The translations under genes were made by a program, and so were the position numbers. Shown here one piece after another: positions 21,161 to 30,781 of a DNA stretch of 64,000 nucleotides. The stretch comes from Dyella lutea (lineage in GTDB: Bacteria > Pseudomonadota > Gammaproteobacteria > Xanthomonadales > Rhodanobacteraceae), in contig NZ_JAMZEK010000001.1 in the NCBI RefSeq assembly GCF_024158035.1, positions 910,001-974,000 of the forward strand. Reading direction: 5' to 3'. Numbering within the stretch: position 1 is the stretch's first letter; every line of letters begins with the position of its first letter. Below the pieces are notes generated by a model. It had not been told where the DNA came from. It did not search any database and was given only the letters and a program-made list of their open reading frames with translations.

Positions 21161-24040
21161 TCAGAACTTCACCGTCGCGCGGGCCCAGTAGTAGCGTCCG
21201 AGCACGTCGTAGGTGGCGGTGTCCACGTTGTAGTTCGAACCGTTCTGGTACAGCAGCGGCGGTTGCTTGTCGAAAATATTGTCCACGCCGATGTCGAAGC
21301 GGGTGTGGATCGACGGCACCGCATAGCCCAGCTGGAACGAGTGGTAGATCACCGAGGCCACCGGGATGTTCACGCCGGAAATGGCGGCATCGGCATTGAG
21401 GGCGGTCAGGTGGTTGATGTAGCGCGACTGCCACTGGGCGTTCCAGTTGCCCTTGTCCCAGTTGAGCGTGACCGTGCCGCGCCAGCGCGCGATGTTGCCG
21501 AACTGCGGGGTGAACGTGCCGGCGTAGTTGATGGTCTTGGCTCCCGGCTGCCCGGGGGTGGCATTGACGTTGTACGTGGAGGTGTAGCTGGTATTCAGCG
21601 CCGCCCGGAAGTTGCCCGGGTCGATGCTGCCCACATTGAAGTGCGGCAGCTTGTAGCGCAGCGTGTAGTCGATGCCGCTGGTGCTGAGGTTGCCCAGGTT
21701 GACCACCGGGGTGTTGATCAGGAACACCTGGCCGGGCTGCCGGCTGGTGTTGTCCTCGCGATGGATGAACGAGCAGTACGGGCTGGCGCTGTTGTTGAAG
21801 CACGAGCTGACGACCGTATCGGCCTGGATGGCCGTGAGGGTGTCGGACAGGTAGATATGCCAGAAGTCGAGGCTGGTGGACAGGCCCGGCAACCAGTCGG
21901 GGTCATAGACCAGGCCCACGTCGATGGACTTGCCCTTTTCCGGCTTCAGCTTGGCCCCCACCGTGGCCGCACCGGAATAGAACGTGTTGACCTGCGCCGG
22001 CGAGTTGCCTGCCCAGTTCACCGGTACGTACTGGCAGGCCGCGGGATGCGCCGCCAGTTCGGCCGCGCTCAGCCCGACGCAAGGGTCGTTGAGGTTCGGC
22101 TGGACCAGCGTGCGGCCATCGTAGAGCTCGTTGAGATTAGGCGCGCGGAACACCTGGGAGACCGTGCCGCGCACCAGCAGGTCGTCGGTCGGACGCCATT
22201 CGATCGCGAGCTTGCCGTTGGTGGTGGTGCCGGTGGTGCTGTAGTTGGAGCTGCGCACGCCCAGGTCGATGTTCAGCGAACGGGCCCAGGGCTTGTCCGA
22301 AAGCAGCGGGATCAGCGTCTCGGCGAAGATTTCCTTCACGTCAAAGCTGCCGCGCCCGGGCGAACCGCAGGCTTCCTGCAGGATCTGGCAAGTGGTCGTG
22401 ACCGGATTGAGCACCGCGAAGTCGCTCACGGTGTAGTTCATGAACTGCTTTCGATACAGCGCGCCCACGGACAGCTGCATCGCGCCGGCCGGCAGGTCCC
22501 ACAGCTCGCCGCTGGCGTCGACCTGGGCCTGCTTGGTCGACTGGGTGAATACGTAGATCGGCGTCTTCACGCCCGCGCTCAACAGCGAGCCGACGGACGG
22601 ATCGGCCTGGTTGAAGATGTTCGCGCCGCCGTCGACGGCGGCCTGCAGCGCCGGGATATCGATCTCGTTGGTGTCGCGCTGGTCGCGCTTGGTGTGGCTG
22701 TAGTTGACCGAGGCGTCCCAGATCCAGCTGCTGGTCTGGCCGAAGTTGCCGCGCAACCCCGCGTTCACCTGTCCGGTATTGGTGGTGTAGCTGTGCACGC
22801 GCGTGCCGGCACCGGTCAGGCGGGTCTGGAAGTTGTAGCCGCTGTTCGGGTCGCCGGCGACCGGGTTCTGGCTGAAGGTGATGCCGAACGGATTGATCGG
22901 GTTGCTGGAGGAGATGATCAGGCCATCACCGGTGCCCACCGGCGAGGGCGCATCCTGTCCGCTCGACACCGTGTGGTTGTAGAACGCATCGACGAACGCG
23001 GTGACGTTGTCGGTGATGTTGAAGCTGCCCAGCACGAAGCCATTGGTGCGCTTCTGTGCGGTCTGGATGTAGTTGAGCGCCGCGTAGTTGTAGGTGTCCG
23101 AGGCCAGCCGGCAACGGTAGTCGCCGAGCGCCGAGCCATCGCCCGACGCCAGGGTCACGTTGGCGGTGCCCGACGAATTGATGTCGCAACCGTACTGGCT
23201 GGCGATCGACGCCGGCACCTGGATGCGGCCGGTCGGGATCGAGCTGGAGCCGGCCGCCACCACGGCACCGCTGGACAGGTACAACTGCTGCCGGGAGAAC
23301 CTGCGCCGCGCGGCCAGCGTCGCGTCGTACTTGTTGTAGTCCAGACCGGCGGCAATGCTGTACCGGTCGCCCGTGGTGCCTGCAGTCAGGTTGAACCCGT
23401 GCCGCTTGGCGTCGCCGTGGCTGGAAATGCCGTCATTGAGGCTGAACTGCGCGCCCTTGTAGTTCTTGCGCAGGATGAAATTGACGACGCCGCCGATCGC
23501 GTCGGAGCCGTAGACAGTGGACGCACCCTCGGCCAGCACGTCGACCCGCTCGATCATGTCCGGCGGAATCAGGTTGATGTCCGGGTTGGACATGCGCTGA
23601 CCGTCCACCAGCACCAGCGTGCGATTGATCCCCAAGCCGCGCAGCGAGACGCGTGAGGCTCCGTCGCCGGCCTCGAGCAGAGGGCTGGCCACGCCGCCGC
23701 CGTTGCTGTTGTTCTGTGGGTTGGTGGCGTTGCCCGAAATGCTCGGCAACTGCTGCAGCACGTCGCCAAGCACGGGCTTGCCCGAATTGGTGAGGGTCGA
23801 TCGATCCAGCGTCACGACCGGACTGGCCGTTTCCACGTCGACGCGCTTGATCAGCGAGCCGGTCACCACCACCGACTGCAGGGTTTTCGCGTCCTTCTTG
23901 GACGGTGGTGCCGTCTGGTCGGTCGACTGCGGATTGTCCGGCGTGGTGGCTTGCGCCTGCGCCGCTCCTGCCACCGAGAAAATCCCCGCGCACAACGCGA
24001 GGCGCACTGCCGAAGACAAGCGATTCAAGTCGTATTTCAT
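21161..24040 (-). CDS. TonB-dependent outer-membrane receptor
   Basis: A 959-residue TonB-dependent receptor. It has a signal peptide (about residues 1-29, AQAQA), a TonB-box-like segment followed by the plug (SVVVTGSLIKR to about 230; conserved RGLGINRTLVLVDGQR and EGASTVYGSDAIGGVVN), then a long 22-strand-type barrel ending in aromatic ...RATVKF. No N-terminal STN signalling domain is seen. The plug type with 'VVVTGSRI' is typical of xanthomonad and sphingomonad receptors that import oligomeric nutrients. GGGGAGA precedes the ATG. Neighbours are a sulfotransferase and an Asp/Asn hydroxylase. Confidence 0.95.
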   Translation of the reverse strand: MKYDLNRLSSAVRLALCAGIFSVAGAAQAQATTPDNPQSTDQTAPPSKKDAKTLQSVVVTGSLIKRVDVETASPVVTLDRSTLTNSGKPVLGDVLQQLPSISGNATNPQNNSNGGGVASPLLEAGDGASRVSLRGLGINRTLVLVDGQRMSNPDINLIPPDMIERVDVLAEGASTVYGSDAIGGVVNFILRKNYKGAQFSLNDGISSHGDAKRHGFNLTAGTTGDRYSIAAGLDYNKYDATLAARRRFSRQQLYLSSGAVVAAGSSSIPTGRIQVPASIASQYGCDINSSGTANVTLASGDGSALGDYRCRLASDTYNYAALNYIQTAQKRTNGFVLGSFNITDNVTAFVDAFYNHTVSSGQDAPSPVGTGDGLIISSSNPINPFGITFSQNPVAGDPNSGYNFQTRLTGAGTRVHSYTTNTGQVNAGLRGNFGQTSSWIWDASVNYSHTKRDQRDTNEIDIPALQAAVDGGANIFNQADPSVGSLLSAGVKTPIYVFTQSTKQAQVDASGELWDLPAGAMQLSVGALYRKQFMNYTVSDFAVLNPVTTTCQILQEACGSPGRGSFDVKEIFAETLIPLLSDKPWARSLNIDLGVRSSNYSTTGTTTNGKLAIEWRPTDDLLVRGTVSQVFRAPNLNELYDGRTLVQPNLNDPCVGLSAAELAAHPAACQYVPVNWAGNSPAQVNTFYSGAATVGAKLKPEKGKSIDVGLVYDPDWLPGLSTSLDFWHIYLSDTLTAIQADTVVSSCFNNSASPYCSFIHREDNTSRQPGQVFLINTPVVNLGNLSTSGIDYTLRYKLPHFNVGSIDPGNFRAALNTSYTSTYNVNATPGQPGAKTINYAGTFTPQFGNIARWRGTVTLNWDKGNWNAQWQSRYINHLTALNADAAISGVNIPVASVIYHSFQLGYAVPSIHTRFDIGVDNIFDKQPPLLYQNGSNYNVDTATYDVLGRYYWARATVKF

Positions 24041-24236
24041 GTGTTCTCCCCGGTGATGTAGTCCCTGTCATTCCCCTGCTTTTTCAAGCGTCCCGAGTAT
24101 GCCAGCAAGGACTGTTCGCCCAACAAGTGCCTGGCGCCTGTTCCGGCGTAGGGAGGCGGAGCATTCAGGTGTCCGCTGCGCAAGAACATGAGAGCGGTAT
24201 GGAGCCGGCTGTCGGCGCGCCAGGCGGGCGGCCGGG

Positions 24237-25565
24237 TCAGGGTGCAGGCGCGGGCCGGTTGAAATCCCCGATGGCCGCGACCAGGTCGGTCACCGCCAGC
24301 CGCTCCGCTTCGGTCAGGTCGGGGTTCCAGCTGTCCATGATCAGCACCACGCGGGTCTGTCCGCTGCGGTTCCACGCCTCGTGCTCATAGGTGTCGTCGA
24401 AGGTGACGCAGCGACCCTCTTCCCACACGTGGGTCTGGCCGCCCACGCGCAATGCGCAGTCCGGTGGCACGGTGAGCGGAAGGTGCGTGACCAGGCGGGT
24501 GTTGGTCACGCCCCGATGCGGCAGGATGTGGGTGCCGGGGCGCAGCACCGAATAGAGGGTCTCCGGGGCGTGGTCGCGAATCCGCACCAGCGGCAGGGTA
24601 TCCAGCAATGCGCTGGTGCGCGGGCAGCGCGCGCAGTTGTCGTCATAGCGTTCGCCGTGCCGGTAGAAGAAGAACGCATCCCAGCCAGCTTCCTGCGCGC
24701 CGGTGGACTCGAGCAGTCGCGCCGCTTCTGCCTCGGCGGGGGGCGCGCCGAGGAATGGCTCGAGCGGGTCGTCGGCGTCTGCCAGCACGGTGCGCAGCTC
24801 CCCGCGGATGGCCTCGACTGCCGCCTCCAGCCGGGCGTGTTCGGGAAAGCGCTCGTGCGGATAGAACGGCTGGCTGGGTACGCCGGGGAAATACAGGAAC
24901 AACGGACGCTGCCGAGGATCGGGCAAAGGAGGGGGCAGTTCGTGCAGATAGATGGCCAGGCACTGGTCGACCCGGGCCAGCTCCGCGCGTCCGTAGCGCT
25001 GGCGCAACGGTTCGATGACCGCGTCGAACAACTCGCGGCGTCCTGCGGCGACATACCTGGCGGCGTGCTTCACGGCATCGCGCAGGCCCGGGGCCGTGGT
25101 CTCGTCGCTGAGCCAGCGCCCCTGTGCCTGCGCGGCGTTGATTGCACCGAGGTAGGTGCGGATGGCCTCGTGCCGCAGCCCCTGTTGCTCGAACACGACA
25201 CCCAGCCGCAGTCGCGCGACGAACATGCCCGGCGCCAGTTCCAGCGCCTCACGCAGGCTGGCTTCGGCACCGCGCCAGTCGCCGCTCTGCACCTGTGCGG
25301 CCCCCAGCTGGTGCAGGACGGCCGGATCGCGGGGGTGGGCGCGCCGGGCCGCGCCCAGTCGCTCGATCGCGCCGGCCGAGTGGCCCCGTTCAAGCTCGCG
25401 CGAGGCCAGGAACAACAGCGCCTCGGCATCGTCGGGCAGCTGTTCGATCAGGCGTGCGAAGGCCTGCTCGGCCGACGCCGCATCGCCGCGCTGCCATGCC
25501 TCCAGTGCCTGCGCGCGGCAGCGTGCGGCGTGGTCGTGCGGATTCCGGTCGGTCGGTGCGTTCAT
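24237..25565 (-). CDS. TPR protein with aspartyl/asparaginyl beta-hydroxylase domain
   Basis: A 442-residue protein. The first ~190 residues are TPR-like helices (AEQAFARLIEQLPDDAEALLF and repeats). The rest is a Fe(II)/2-oxoglutarate-dependent AspH-type dioxygenase. The first iron His is in ILPHRGVTNTRLVTHLPLTV and the second in FDDTYEHEAWN, with the R/D block after it (TRVVLIMDSW). AspH-type enzymes use two His and no Asp ligand (family knowledge), as here. The start is the ATG at 25565; the open frame to 26357 is only the shadow of the M17 gene. It ends about 200 bases before the receptor gene on the same strand. Confidence 0.88.
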   Translation of the reverse strand: MNAPTDRNPHDHAARCRAQALEAWQRGDAASAEQAFARLIEQLPDDAEALLFLASRELERGHSAGAIERLGAARRAHPRDPAVLHQLGAAQVQSGDWRGAEASLREALELAPGMFVARLRLGVVFEQQGLRHEAIRTYLGAINAAQAQGRWLSDETTAPGLRDAVKHAARYVAAGRRELFDAVIEPLRQRYGRAELARVDQCLAIYLHELPPPLPDPRQRPLFLYFPGVPSQPFYPHERFPEHARLEAAVEAIRGELRTVLADADDPLEPFLGAPPAEAEAARLLESTGAQEAGWDAFFFYRHGERYDDNCARCPRTSALLDTLPLVRIRDHAPETLYSVLRPGTHILPHRGVTNTRLVTHLPLTVPPDCALRVGGQTHVWEEGRCVTFDDTYEHEAWNRSGQTRVVLIMDSWNPDLTEAERLAVTDLVAAIGDFNRPAPAP

Positions 25566-25612
25566 GGGCGCAGCGTAGCGGACGGCAGGCCGGCGCGGCT
25601 GCACCGTCCGCA

Positions 25613-26992
25613 TCAACGCGGGTAGCGCTCCTGCAGCCAGGCGAACACGGCGCGCAGGCCCATGGCCTCGCCGCCGCGCGGGCGACCCGGACGGTCGCCA
25701 TCGTTCCAGGCGTAGGTGTCCAGGTGCATCCACGCCTGCGATCCGGGCACGAAACGCTCCAGGTACAGCGCGGCGGTGATGGCGCCGGCGTGACGCGAGG
25801 CGCCGGCGTTGGCCATGTCGGCCAGGTAGGAATCGAGCATCTTGCGGTACGGCCGCCACAGCGGCAGTTGCCACAACGGATCGGCGGTGCGCTTGCCGGC
25901 GGCGAGCACCGCCTCGGCCAGCTCGTCGCGGTTGGCGAACAGGGCCGGCAGGTCCGGGCCCAGCGCCACGCGGGCGGCACCGGTGAGCGTGGCGAAGTCG
26001 ACGATCAGGTCCGGCTTCTGCTCGCTGGCATAGGCCAGCGCATCGCACAGGATCAGCCGGCCCTCGGCGTCGGTGTTGTCCACTTCCACGGTGATGCCGG
26101 CGCGGGTGGTGATCACCTCGCCCGGACGCATCGCATTGCCGCTGACCGCGTTCTCCACCGCCGGCACCAGCAGGGTCAGGCGCACCGGCAGCTTCGCGTC
26201 CATCACCAGGCCGGCTAGCGCGATGGCATGCGCCGCACCGCCCATGTCCTTTTTCATCCAGCGCATCCCGTCGCTGCCCTTGAGGTCCAGGCCGCCGGTG
26301 TCGAAGCACACGCCCTTGCCGACGATCACCAGCTTCGGATGGCTCTGCTTGCCCCACGTCAGCTCGACCAGCCGTGGCTCGCGATGGCTGGCGCGGCCCA
26401 CCGCGTGGATGGTGGGGAAGTTGTGCTTGAGCAGCTCCTGACCGACCCAGTCGCGCACCTTGGCCTTATGGGCCTTGCCGAGCTTGTGCACGGCGTCCCC
26501 CAGTTGCTCCGGCCCCATGTCCTCGGTCGGCGTGTTGACCAGATCGCGCACCAGCACGGTGGCTTCCACCAGCGGCGCCAGCGCTTCCAGATCCTCGGCC
26601 GGCACGGCCAGCGTCGCCGGTGCGCGGCGCGGCTTGCGGTAGCGGGTGAACTGGTAGGCGCCCAGGGCCCAGCCCAGCGCGGCCTGCCGTGCATCCAGCG
26701 CCACGCCCTCGTCGGCCAGGTGGTAATGGCCGGGCGGCAGCGACATCGGCAGGCCGGCCAGTGCGCCGAGCGGATCGGCCGGGTCCACGCCCACCAGCAC
26801 CCGCGCCAGCTTGCCGCCGGCATCGGCCAGCAGCACCTGCGCACCGGGGGCGGCTTCGAACGCCCACTCGTCCAGCCAGCGCTTCTGCGCGGCGCTCAAA
26901 CGCTTGCGCGCGGCGGCCAGGGTGGCGGGCGTGACGGCTTCGATGGGGAGGCTGCGGCGGTCGCTGCGCTTGCGTTCGATCAGGACGGACAT
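25613..26992 (-). CDS. Leucyl aminopeptidase family protein (M17)
   Basis: A 459-residue cytosolic dizinc aminopeptidase. The M17 signature NTDAEGRL is present, with the metal-binding KGVCFDTGGLDLK block and the expected Lys/Arg active-site residues. Length fits the shorter M17 proteins common in xanthomonads rather than PepA. The start at 26992 is fixed by AGGAG seven bases upstream; the longer frame to 27097 lacks one. Its stop is 47 bases before the AspH gene start, so the two could be co-transcribed. Confidence 0.93.
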   Translation of the reverse strand: MSVLIERKRSDRRSLPIEAVTPATLAAARKRLSAAQKRWLDEWAFEAAPGAQVLLADAGGKLARVLVGVDPADPLGALAGLPMSLPPGHYHLADEGVALDARQAALGWALGAYQFTRYRKPRRAPATLAVPAEDLEALAPLVEATVLVRDLVNTPTEDMGPEQLGDAVHKLGKAHKAKVRDWVGQELLKHNFPTIHAVGRASHREPRLVELTWGKQSHPKLVIVGKGVCFDTGGLDLKGSDGMRWMKKDMGGAAHAIALAGLVMDAKLPVRLTLLVPAVENAVSGNAMRPGEVITTRAGITVEVDNTDAEGRLILCDALAYASEQKPDLIVDFATLTGAARVALGPDLPALFANRDELAEAVLAAGKRTADPLWQLPLWRPYRKMLDSYLADMANAGASRHAGAITAALYLERFVPGSQAWMHLDTYAWNDGDRPGRPRGGEAMGLRAVFAWLQERYPR

Positions 26993-27122
26993 GGTGGCTC
27001 CTTGGCGTCGCGCCGCAAGGGCGCGCTGACGGAAACGGTGTCCCGGCAGATCGGGGGGCGCGCCGGCGATGCCGGCACGTGCGGGACAGCGCGACATGAT
27101 GCGCGCTTCGCACCCGCGCTGG

Positions 27123-27815
27123 CTACGCGTGGGCGTCCAGCCAGTCGGCCAGCGCGGTCATGTCCGGCAGGTCCAGTTCGGGCGGATCGCCGAGTTCGGC
27201 CGGCCAGGGTTCGCCGCGGCGGTTGATCCACGCCGTGCGCAGGCCGGCGGCACGGGCGCCGGCCACGTCCAGCGCCGGGTCGTCGCCGACGTGCAGCACT
27301 TCGTGCGGGGCCGCACCCAGCCGCTCCAGCGCGGCGCGGAAGATCGCCGGATCCGGCTTCGGCGCGCCGATCTCCCGCGCGCTCACGTGATGCCGGAAAT
27401 GCGCGGCAATGCCCACGCGCTCCAGGTCGGCATTGCCGTTGGTGAGCGCGGCCACCGGCAGGCGTTCGGCGATGCGGCGCAAAGCCGGCAGGCTGTCGTC
27501 GTAAAGCTCCACTGCGTTGCGGGCGGCGAAGTAGACCTCCCACAGCGCCTCCACCGGCGCCTCGTCGATGCCGCAGGCGGCGAACGCGTAGCGCATGGTG
27601 AGGTTGCGCTGGGTGGTGAAGTCGTGGGCCAGGTCGGTGCGTTCGGCGGCGATGCGGGCGCGCAGCTCGCGCATCGCCGGGATCGGCCAGGCCTCGGCCA
27701 CGGCCGGATGATGCGTGCGCAGCCACGCGTGCACGTCCTGGTCGGCGCGTTCCAGCGCCGGCCACACCGGCCACAGGGTGTCGTCCAGATCCAGCGTCAG
27801 TGCGCGGATCGTCAC
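27123..27815 (-). CDS. HAD-superfamily hydrolase
   Basis: A 230-residue phosphatase-like protein of the haloacid dehalogenase superfamily. Motif I LDLDDTLWP has the nucleophile Asp, motif II Thr/Ser lies in VAALTNGN, motif III Lys in GAPKPDP, and motif IV HVGDDPALD. A helical cap sits between motifs I and II. I start at GTG 27815; the very long frame upstream of it belongs to another gene's shadow. It is preceded closely by the LysM protein gene. The substrate is unknown; YigB-like pyrimidine/flavin phosphatases have this layout. Confidence 0.88.
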   Translation of the reverse strand: MTIRALTLDLDDTLWPVWPALERADQDVHAWLRTHHPAVAEAWPIPAMRELRARIAAERTDLAHDFTTQRNLTMRYAFAACGIDEAPVEALWEVYFAARNAVELYDDSLPALRRIAERLPVAALTNGNADLERVGIAAHFRHHVSAREIGAPKPDPAIFRAALERLGAAPHEVLHVGDDPALDVAGARAAGLRTAWINRRGEPWPAELGDPPELDLPDMTALADWLDAHA

Positions 27816-27826
27816 GCCCGGCACGC

Positions 27827-29167
27827 TCAGCGCGGGCTGACCACCAGCATCTGGCCCGGCTTCACGCTGTCGCTGCGCAGGTGGTTCCAGCGGCGCAGCT
27901 CGGCCACCGTCACCGAGTGCTTGTGGGCGATCGAGGAGAGCGTGTCGCCACGCCCCACCTTGTACGACTTGCCCTTGAGCTGCGGCTGCGAAGCGCTCGC
28001 GTCGACCCTGGCGAAGCGCTGGTCGGACGAGGACTCCACCGTGGTCGCCTGGCCGTCCACGCCGGCCAGGCTGGCGCGACCGGCTTCGTCGGCCTTCTCC
28101 TGGGCGTCGCGGGCGCGGCGCTCCTCCAGCGCCTGGCGAGCGGCGAGCGTGCGCTCGGACGTCGGCGCGCGGGCGGCGCCGGCGGCGTAGGTCGCGCCCG
28201 GTGCGGCGATCGGCGTGGCCGCTGGCTGCGCCACCGCGCGCGCGCCCACCTCGGCGAGGATCTTGCCGCGGCGCGAGGCATCCATCGAGGCGAGCATGGC
28301 GCCCTCCTGGTACGGCACCAGGTCGTGGCGACGGATCACCTCGGCGCCCGCGGGAGAGTTGGTGAAGTCGACGAAGGCCTGCGCCTGCGCCGCCTTCGGA
28401 CCGGACGAACGGGTGATCAGGTAGAGCGGGGTGTACAGCGGATAGCTGCCGTTGGCGACCGTGGCGCGGGTCGGCGCGACGCCGTCGATGCGCAGCATCT
28501 TCAGCTTCGGGTTGCCAACGACGTTGGACAGCGTGGTCGCGCCCAGACCCTTGGTGTCCAGCGCGATGCCCTGCTGCAGCGAGGTGGTGTTGAGGTACTG
28601 GCGGGGCGCGGCCACCGGCTGGTTGCCGCGACCGAACAGCAGGGTGCGCAGGCTGTATTCCACGCCGTCGGCCGGGCTGGCCACCGCGTTCACGTCGATC
28701 GGCTCGTCGCGGCCGCCGACCTGCGACCAATTGGTGATCTTGCCGTAGTAGATGTCGTGCACCTGCTTGAGCGTGAGGCTGCTGACCGGGTTGGCCGAGT
28801 TGGTGATCATCACCAGGCCGTCCCACGCCACCGGCGTGAAGGTCAGGCCGGCCTCGTTCGGATCCATGCTGGCGCCGCGCGCGGCACCGGCGATGTCGGC
28901 CGTGCCCAGGCGCACCGCGTCCAGGCCCGAGGCGGTGTTGAACGGTTCCACCGTCACGCTGCCGTGGCCGGCGCGCTGCCAGGCCTTGGCCATGTCGTCC
29001 ACCACGCCGTGCGCCACGGTGACGTCGCCGCGCCAGATCAGCGCCGGGCCGGCAGCGTGCCCCGCGCCATGGTGGCTGGAGGCGTGCTTCGTCTTGGCGG
29101 TGACGGAGGTGGCGAGGCAGAGGCCGACAAGGGCGACCGGCAGCAGGCGGACGGGACGGAAGGACAT
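27827..29167 (-). CDS. PstS-like substrate-binding protein with C-terminal LysM domain
   Basis: A 446-residue exported protein. After a signal peptide (MSFRPVRLLPVALVGLCLAT, cleavage near VTAK) comes a periplasmic binding fold of the phosphate-binding PstS type (blocks GLTFTPVAWDGLVMITNS and YYGKITNWSQVGG). A ~100-residue Ala/Arg/Glu-rich linker follows, then a LysM domain at about 400-446 (YKVGRGDTLSSIAHKH) that binds peptidoglycan. I chose the start at 29167 for the signal peptide. No pst transporter genes are nearby, so it may be a wall-anchored phosphate or anion scavenger or sensor (inference). The HAD gene starts 12 bases after its stop. Confidence 0.88.
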   Translation of the reverse strand: MSFRPVRLLPVALVGLCLATSVTAKTKHASSHHGAGHAAGPALIWRGDVTVAHGVVDDMAKAWQRAGHGSVTVEPFNTASGLDAVRLGTADIAGAARGASMDPNEAGLTFTPVAWDGLVMITNSANPVSSLTLKQVHDIYYGKITNWSQVGGRDEPIDVNAVASPADGVEYSLRTLLFGRGNQPVAAPRQYLNTTSLQQGIALDTKGLGATTLSNVVGNPKLKMLRIDGVAPTRATVANGSYPLYTPLYLITRSSGPKAAQAQAFVDFTNSPAGAEVIRRHDLVPYQEGAMLASMDASRRGKILAEVGARAVAQPAATPIAAPGATYAAGAARAPTSERTLAARQALEERRARDAQEKADEAGRASLAGVDGQATTVESSSDQRFARVDASASQPQLKGKSYKVGRGDTLSSIAHKHSVTVAELRRWNHLRSDSVKPGQMLVVSPR

Positions 29168-29366
29168 GGCGATGGACAACCTCGAGGACGTGCTTTGGGA
29201 AGGCGTCGTGGCACGACGCGGCGACATGCGGTCCGTCGCATGGCGGCAAGGAGGCTATTTCATCGGTCCACCCGGCAAACATCAAGCGCATGCCGGGGCT
29301 GCGGTTAAGGAAGCGATGCGGCTGTGCGCCGCTTCACTGTGCGTTTGTGCGCCGATCGTTACGGCC

Positions 29367-29395
29367 GGGGCCGCGCGACAGCATCGCGCGGCCCC
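29367..29395 (-). terminator. Hairpin after the Deg-type protease gene
   Basis: Twelve-base-pair perfect GC-rich stem GGGGCCGCGCGA / TCGCGCGGCCCC with a five-base loop, seven bases beyond the protease stop. There is no T run after it, so termination may need help. Confidence 0.5.
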
Positions 29396-29401
29396 GTGCA
29401 G

Positions 29402-30781
29402 TCACTCGATCACCACGTAGTGCATGCCGTCGTCGTCGGCCACCGCCAGCGCGAGCTGGCGCGGGTGCACGCCGGCCAGTCCCTGCAGCCCGCGCACGCT
29501 GGTGATGCGGCGGTTGCCCACACCGATCACCACGTCGCCCTTCTGCAGGCCGCTGCGCGCGGCGAGGCTGCCAGGCCGCACTTCGGTCACGCGCACCCCG
29601 GCCAGTCCCTGCGAACGATCGCTCTGGCCGAGATCGCTGAAGTCCACGCCCACCAGCCGAGGGTCCAGCCGCGCCCCGGACAGGGTCGCCAGTTTTTCCG
29701 CGGCCAGCGTGGCGCCCACTTCGCGCGCCTTGCCGTTGCGCATCAGTTCCAGCGTCACCCGGCTGCCGAGCGGCAGCAGGCCCTCGCTGTTGCGCAGCTC
29801 GTTGCTGTCGTGCAGCGGCTTGCCGTTGAGTGCGGTGATCACGTCGCCGGGCTGGATGCCGGCCGCATCGGCGGTGGACCCTTCGGCCACGCGCGTCACC
29901 ACCGCGCCCTCGGTGCCGGACACGCCGAGCAGGCGGGCGATGCGCGGGGTGATGTCCTGCGTCTGGAGCCCCAGCGTGCCGCGCTGCACCCGGCCGTGCG
30001 CGATCAGCTGCTTCATCACCTCGCCGGAGAGGTTGGTCGGGATGGCGAAGCCGATGCCGGCGCTGGCGCCGGACGGCGAGAAGATCATCGAATTGATGCC
30101 CACCAGCTCGCCGCGCAGGTTGACCAGCGCGCCGCCGGAGTTGCCCGGGTTGATCGAGGCGTCGGTCTGGATGAAGTTCTGGTAGTTGGTGCCGCCCAGG
30201 CCCGAGCGGCCCAGCGCCGAGACGATGCCCGAGGTCACCGTCTGGCCCAGTCCGAACGGGTCGCCCACCGCCACCACGAAGTCGCCCACCTGCAGCTTCG
30301 CCGAGTCGGCCATCGGCAGCGCCTGCAGGCCACTGGCGTGGATCTGCACCACCGCGATGTCGGTGTCCGGATCGGTGCCGATCAGCGTGCCCTTGAAGTT
30401 GCGACCGTCCTGCAGCGTCACGGTGATGTCGTCGGCGCCGCCGACCACGTGGTTGTTGGTGAGGATGTAGCCCTTGTCCGCATCCACGATCACGCCCGAG
30501 CCCAGGCTCTGCTCGGTGCGCTCGCGCGGCACGTCGGGCAGGCCAAAGAACTGGCGGAACAGCGGATCGCTGAAATACGGGTCGCTCACCTGCACGCGGG
30601 TCTTGGTGGAGATGTTCACCACCGCCGGGGTCACCTTCTTCAGCATCGGCGCCAGCGACGGCAGCGGCTGGCCGTCGACCGCCGGGGGCAGGGTGGCACG
30701 ACTGGCCAGCGGCAGCGCACCCAGCAGCAGGGTGCAGCACAGGACCAGCGCGCGCCCGAGGCGACGATTCGGGAGCTTCAT
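29402..30781 (-). CDS. Deg/HtrA-family periplasmic serine protease
   Basis: A 459-residue trypsin-like protease of the DegP/DegQ type that degrades misfolded envelope proteins. It has a signal peptide to about residue 29 and the catalytic His in LTNNHVVGG, Asp in DPDTDIAVV and S215 in GNSGGAL. Two PDZ domains follow (about 255-345 and 365-450). AAGGAGG directly before the ATG at 30781 fixes the start; the frame open to 31036 is ignored. It is divergent from the ribonucleotide reductase gene. DegP-like and MucD-like are both possible. Confidence 0.93.
   Translation of the reverse strand: MKLPNRRLGRALVLCCTLLLGALPLASRATLPPAVDGQPLPSLAPMLKKVTPAVVNISTKTRVQVSDPYFSDPLFRQFFGLPDVPRERTEQSLGSGVIVDADKGYILTNNHVVGGADDITVTLQDGRNFKGTLIGTDPDTDIAVVQIHASGLQALPMADSAKLQVGDFVVAVGDPFGLGQTVTSGIVSALGRSGLGGTNYQNFIQTDASINPGNSGGALVNLRGELVGINSMIFSPSGASAGIGFAIPTNLSGEVMKQLIAHGRVQRGTLGLQTQDITPRIARLLGVSGTEGAVVTRVAEGSTADAAGIQPGDVITALNGKPLHDSNELRNSEGLLPLGSRVTLELMRNGKAREVGATLAAEKLATLSGARLDPRLVGVDFSDLGQSDRSQGLAGVRVTEVRPGSLAARSGLQKGDVVIGVGNRRITSVRGLQGLAGVHPRQLALAVADDDGMHYVVIE

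Noticed and set aside
21014-23656. 880-codon plus-strand frame over the TonB receptor
   Set aside because: Shadow of the receptor gene; no family motifs, composition rich in Arg, Val and His.
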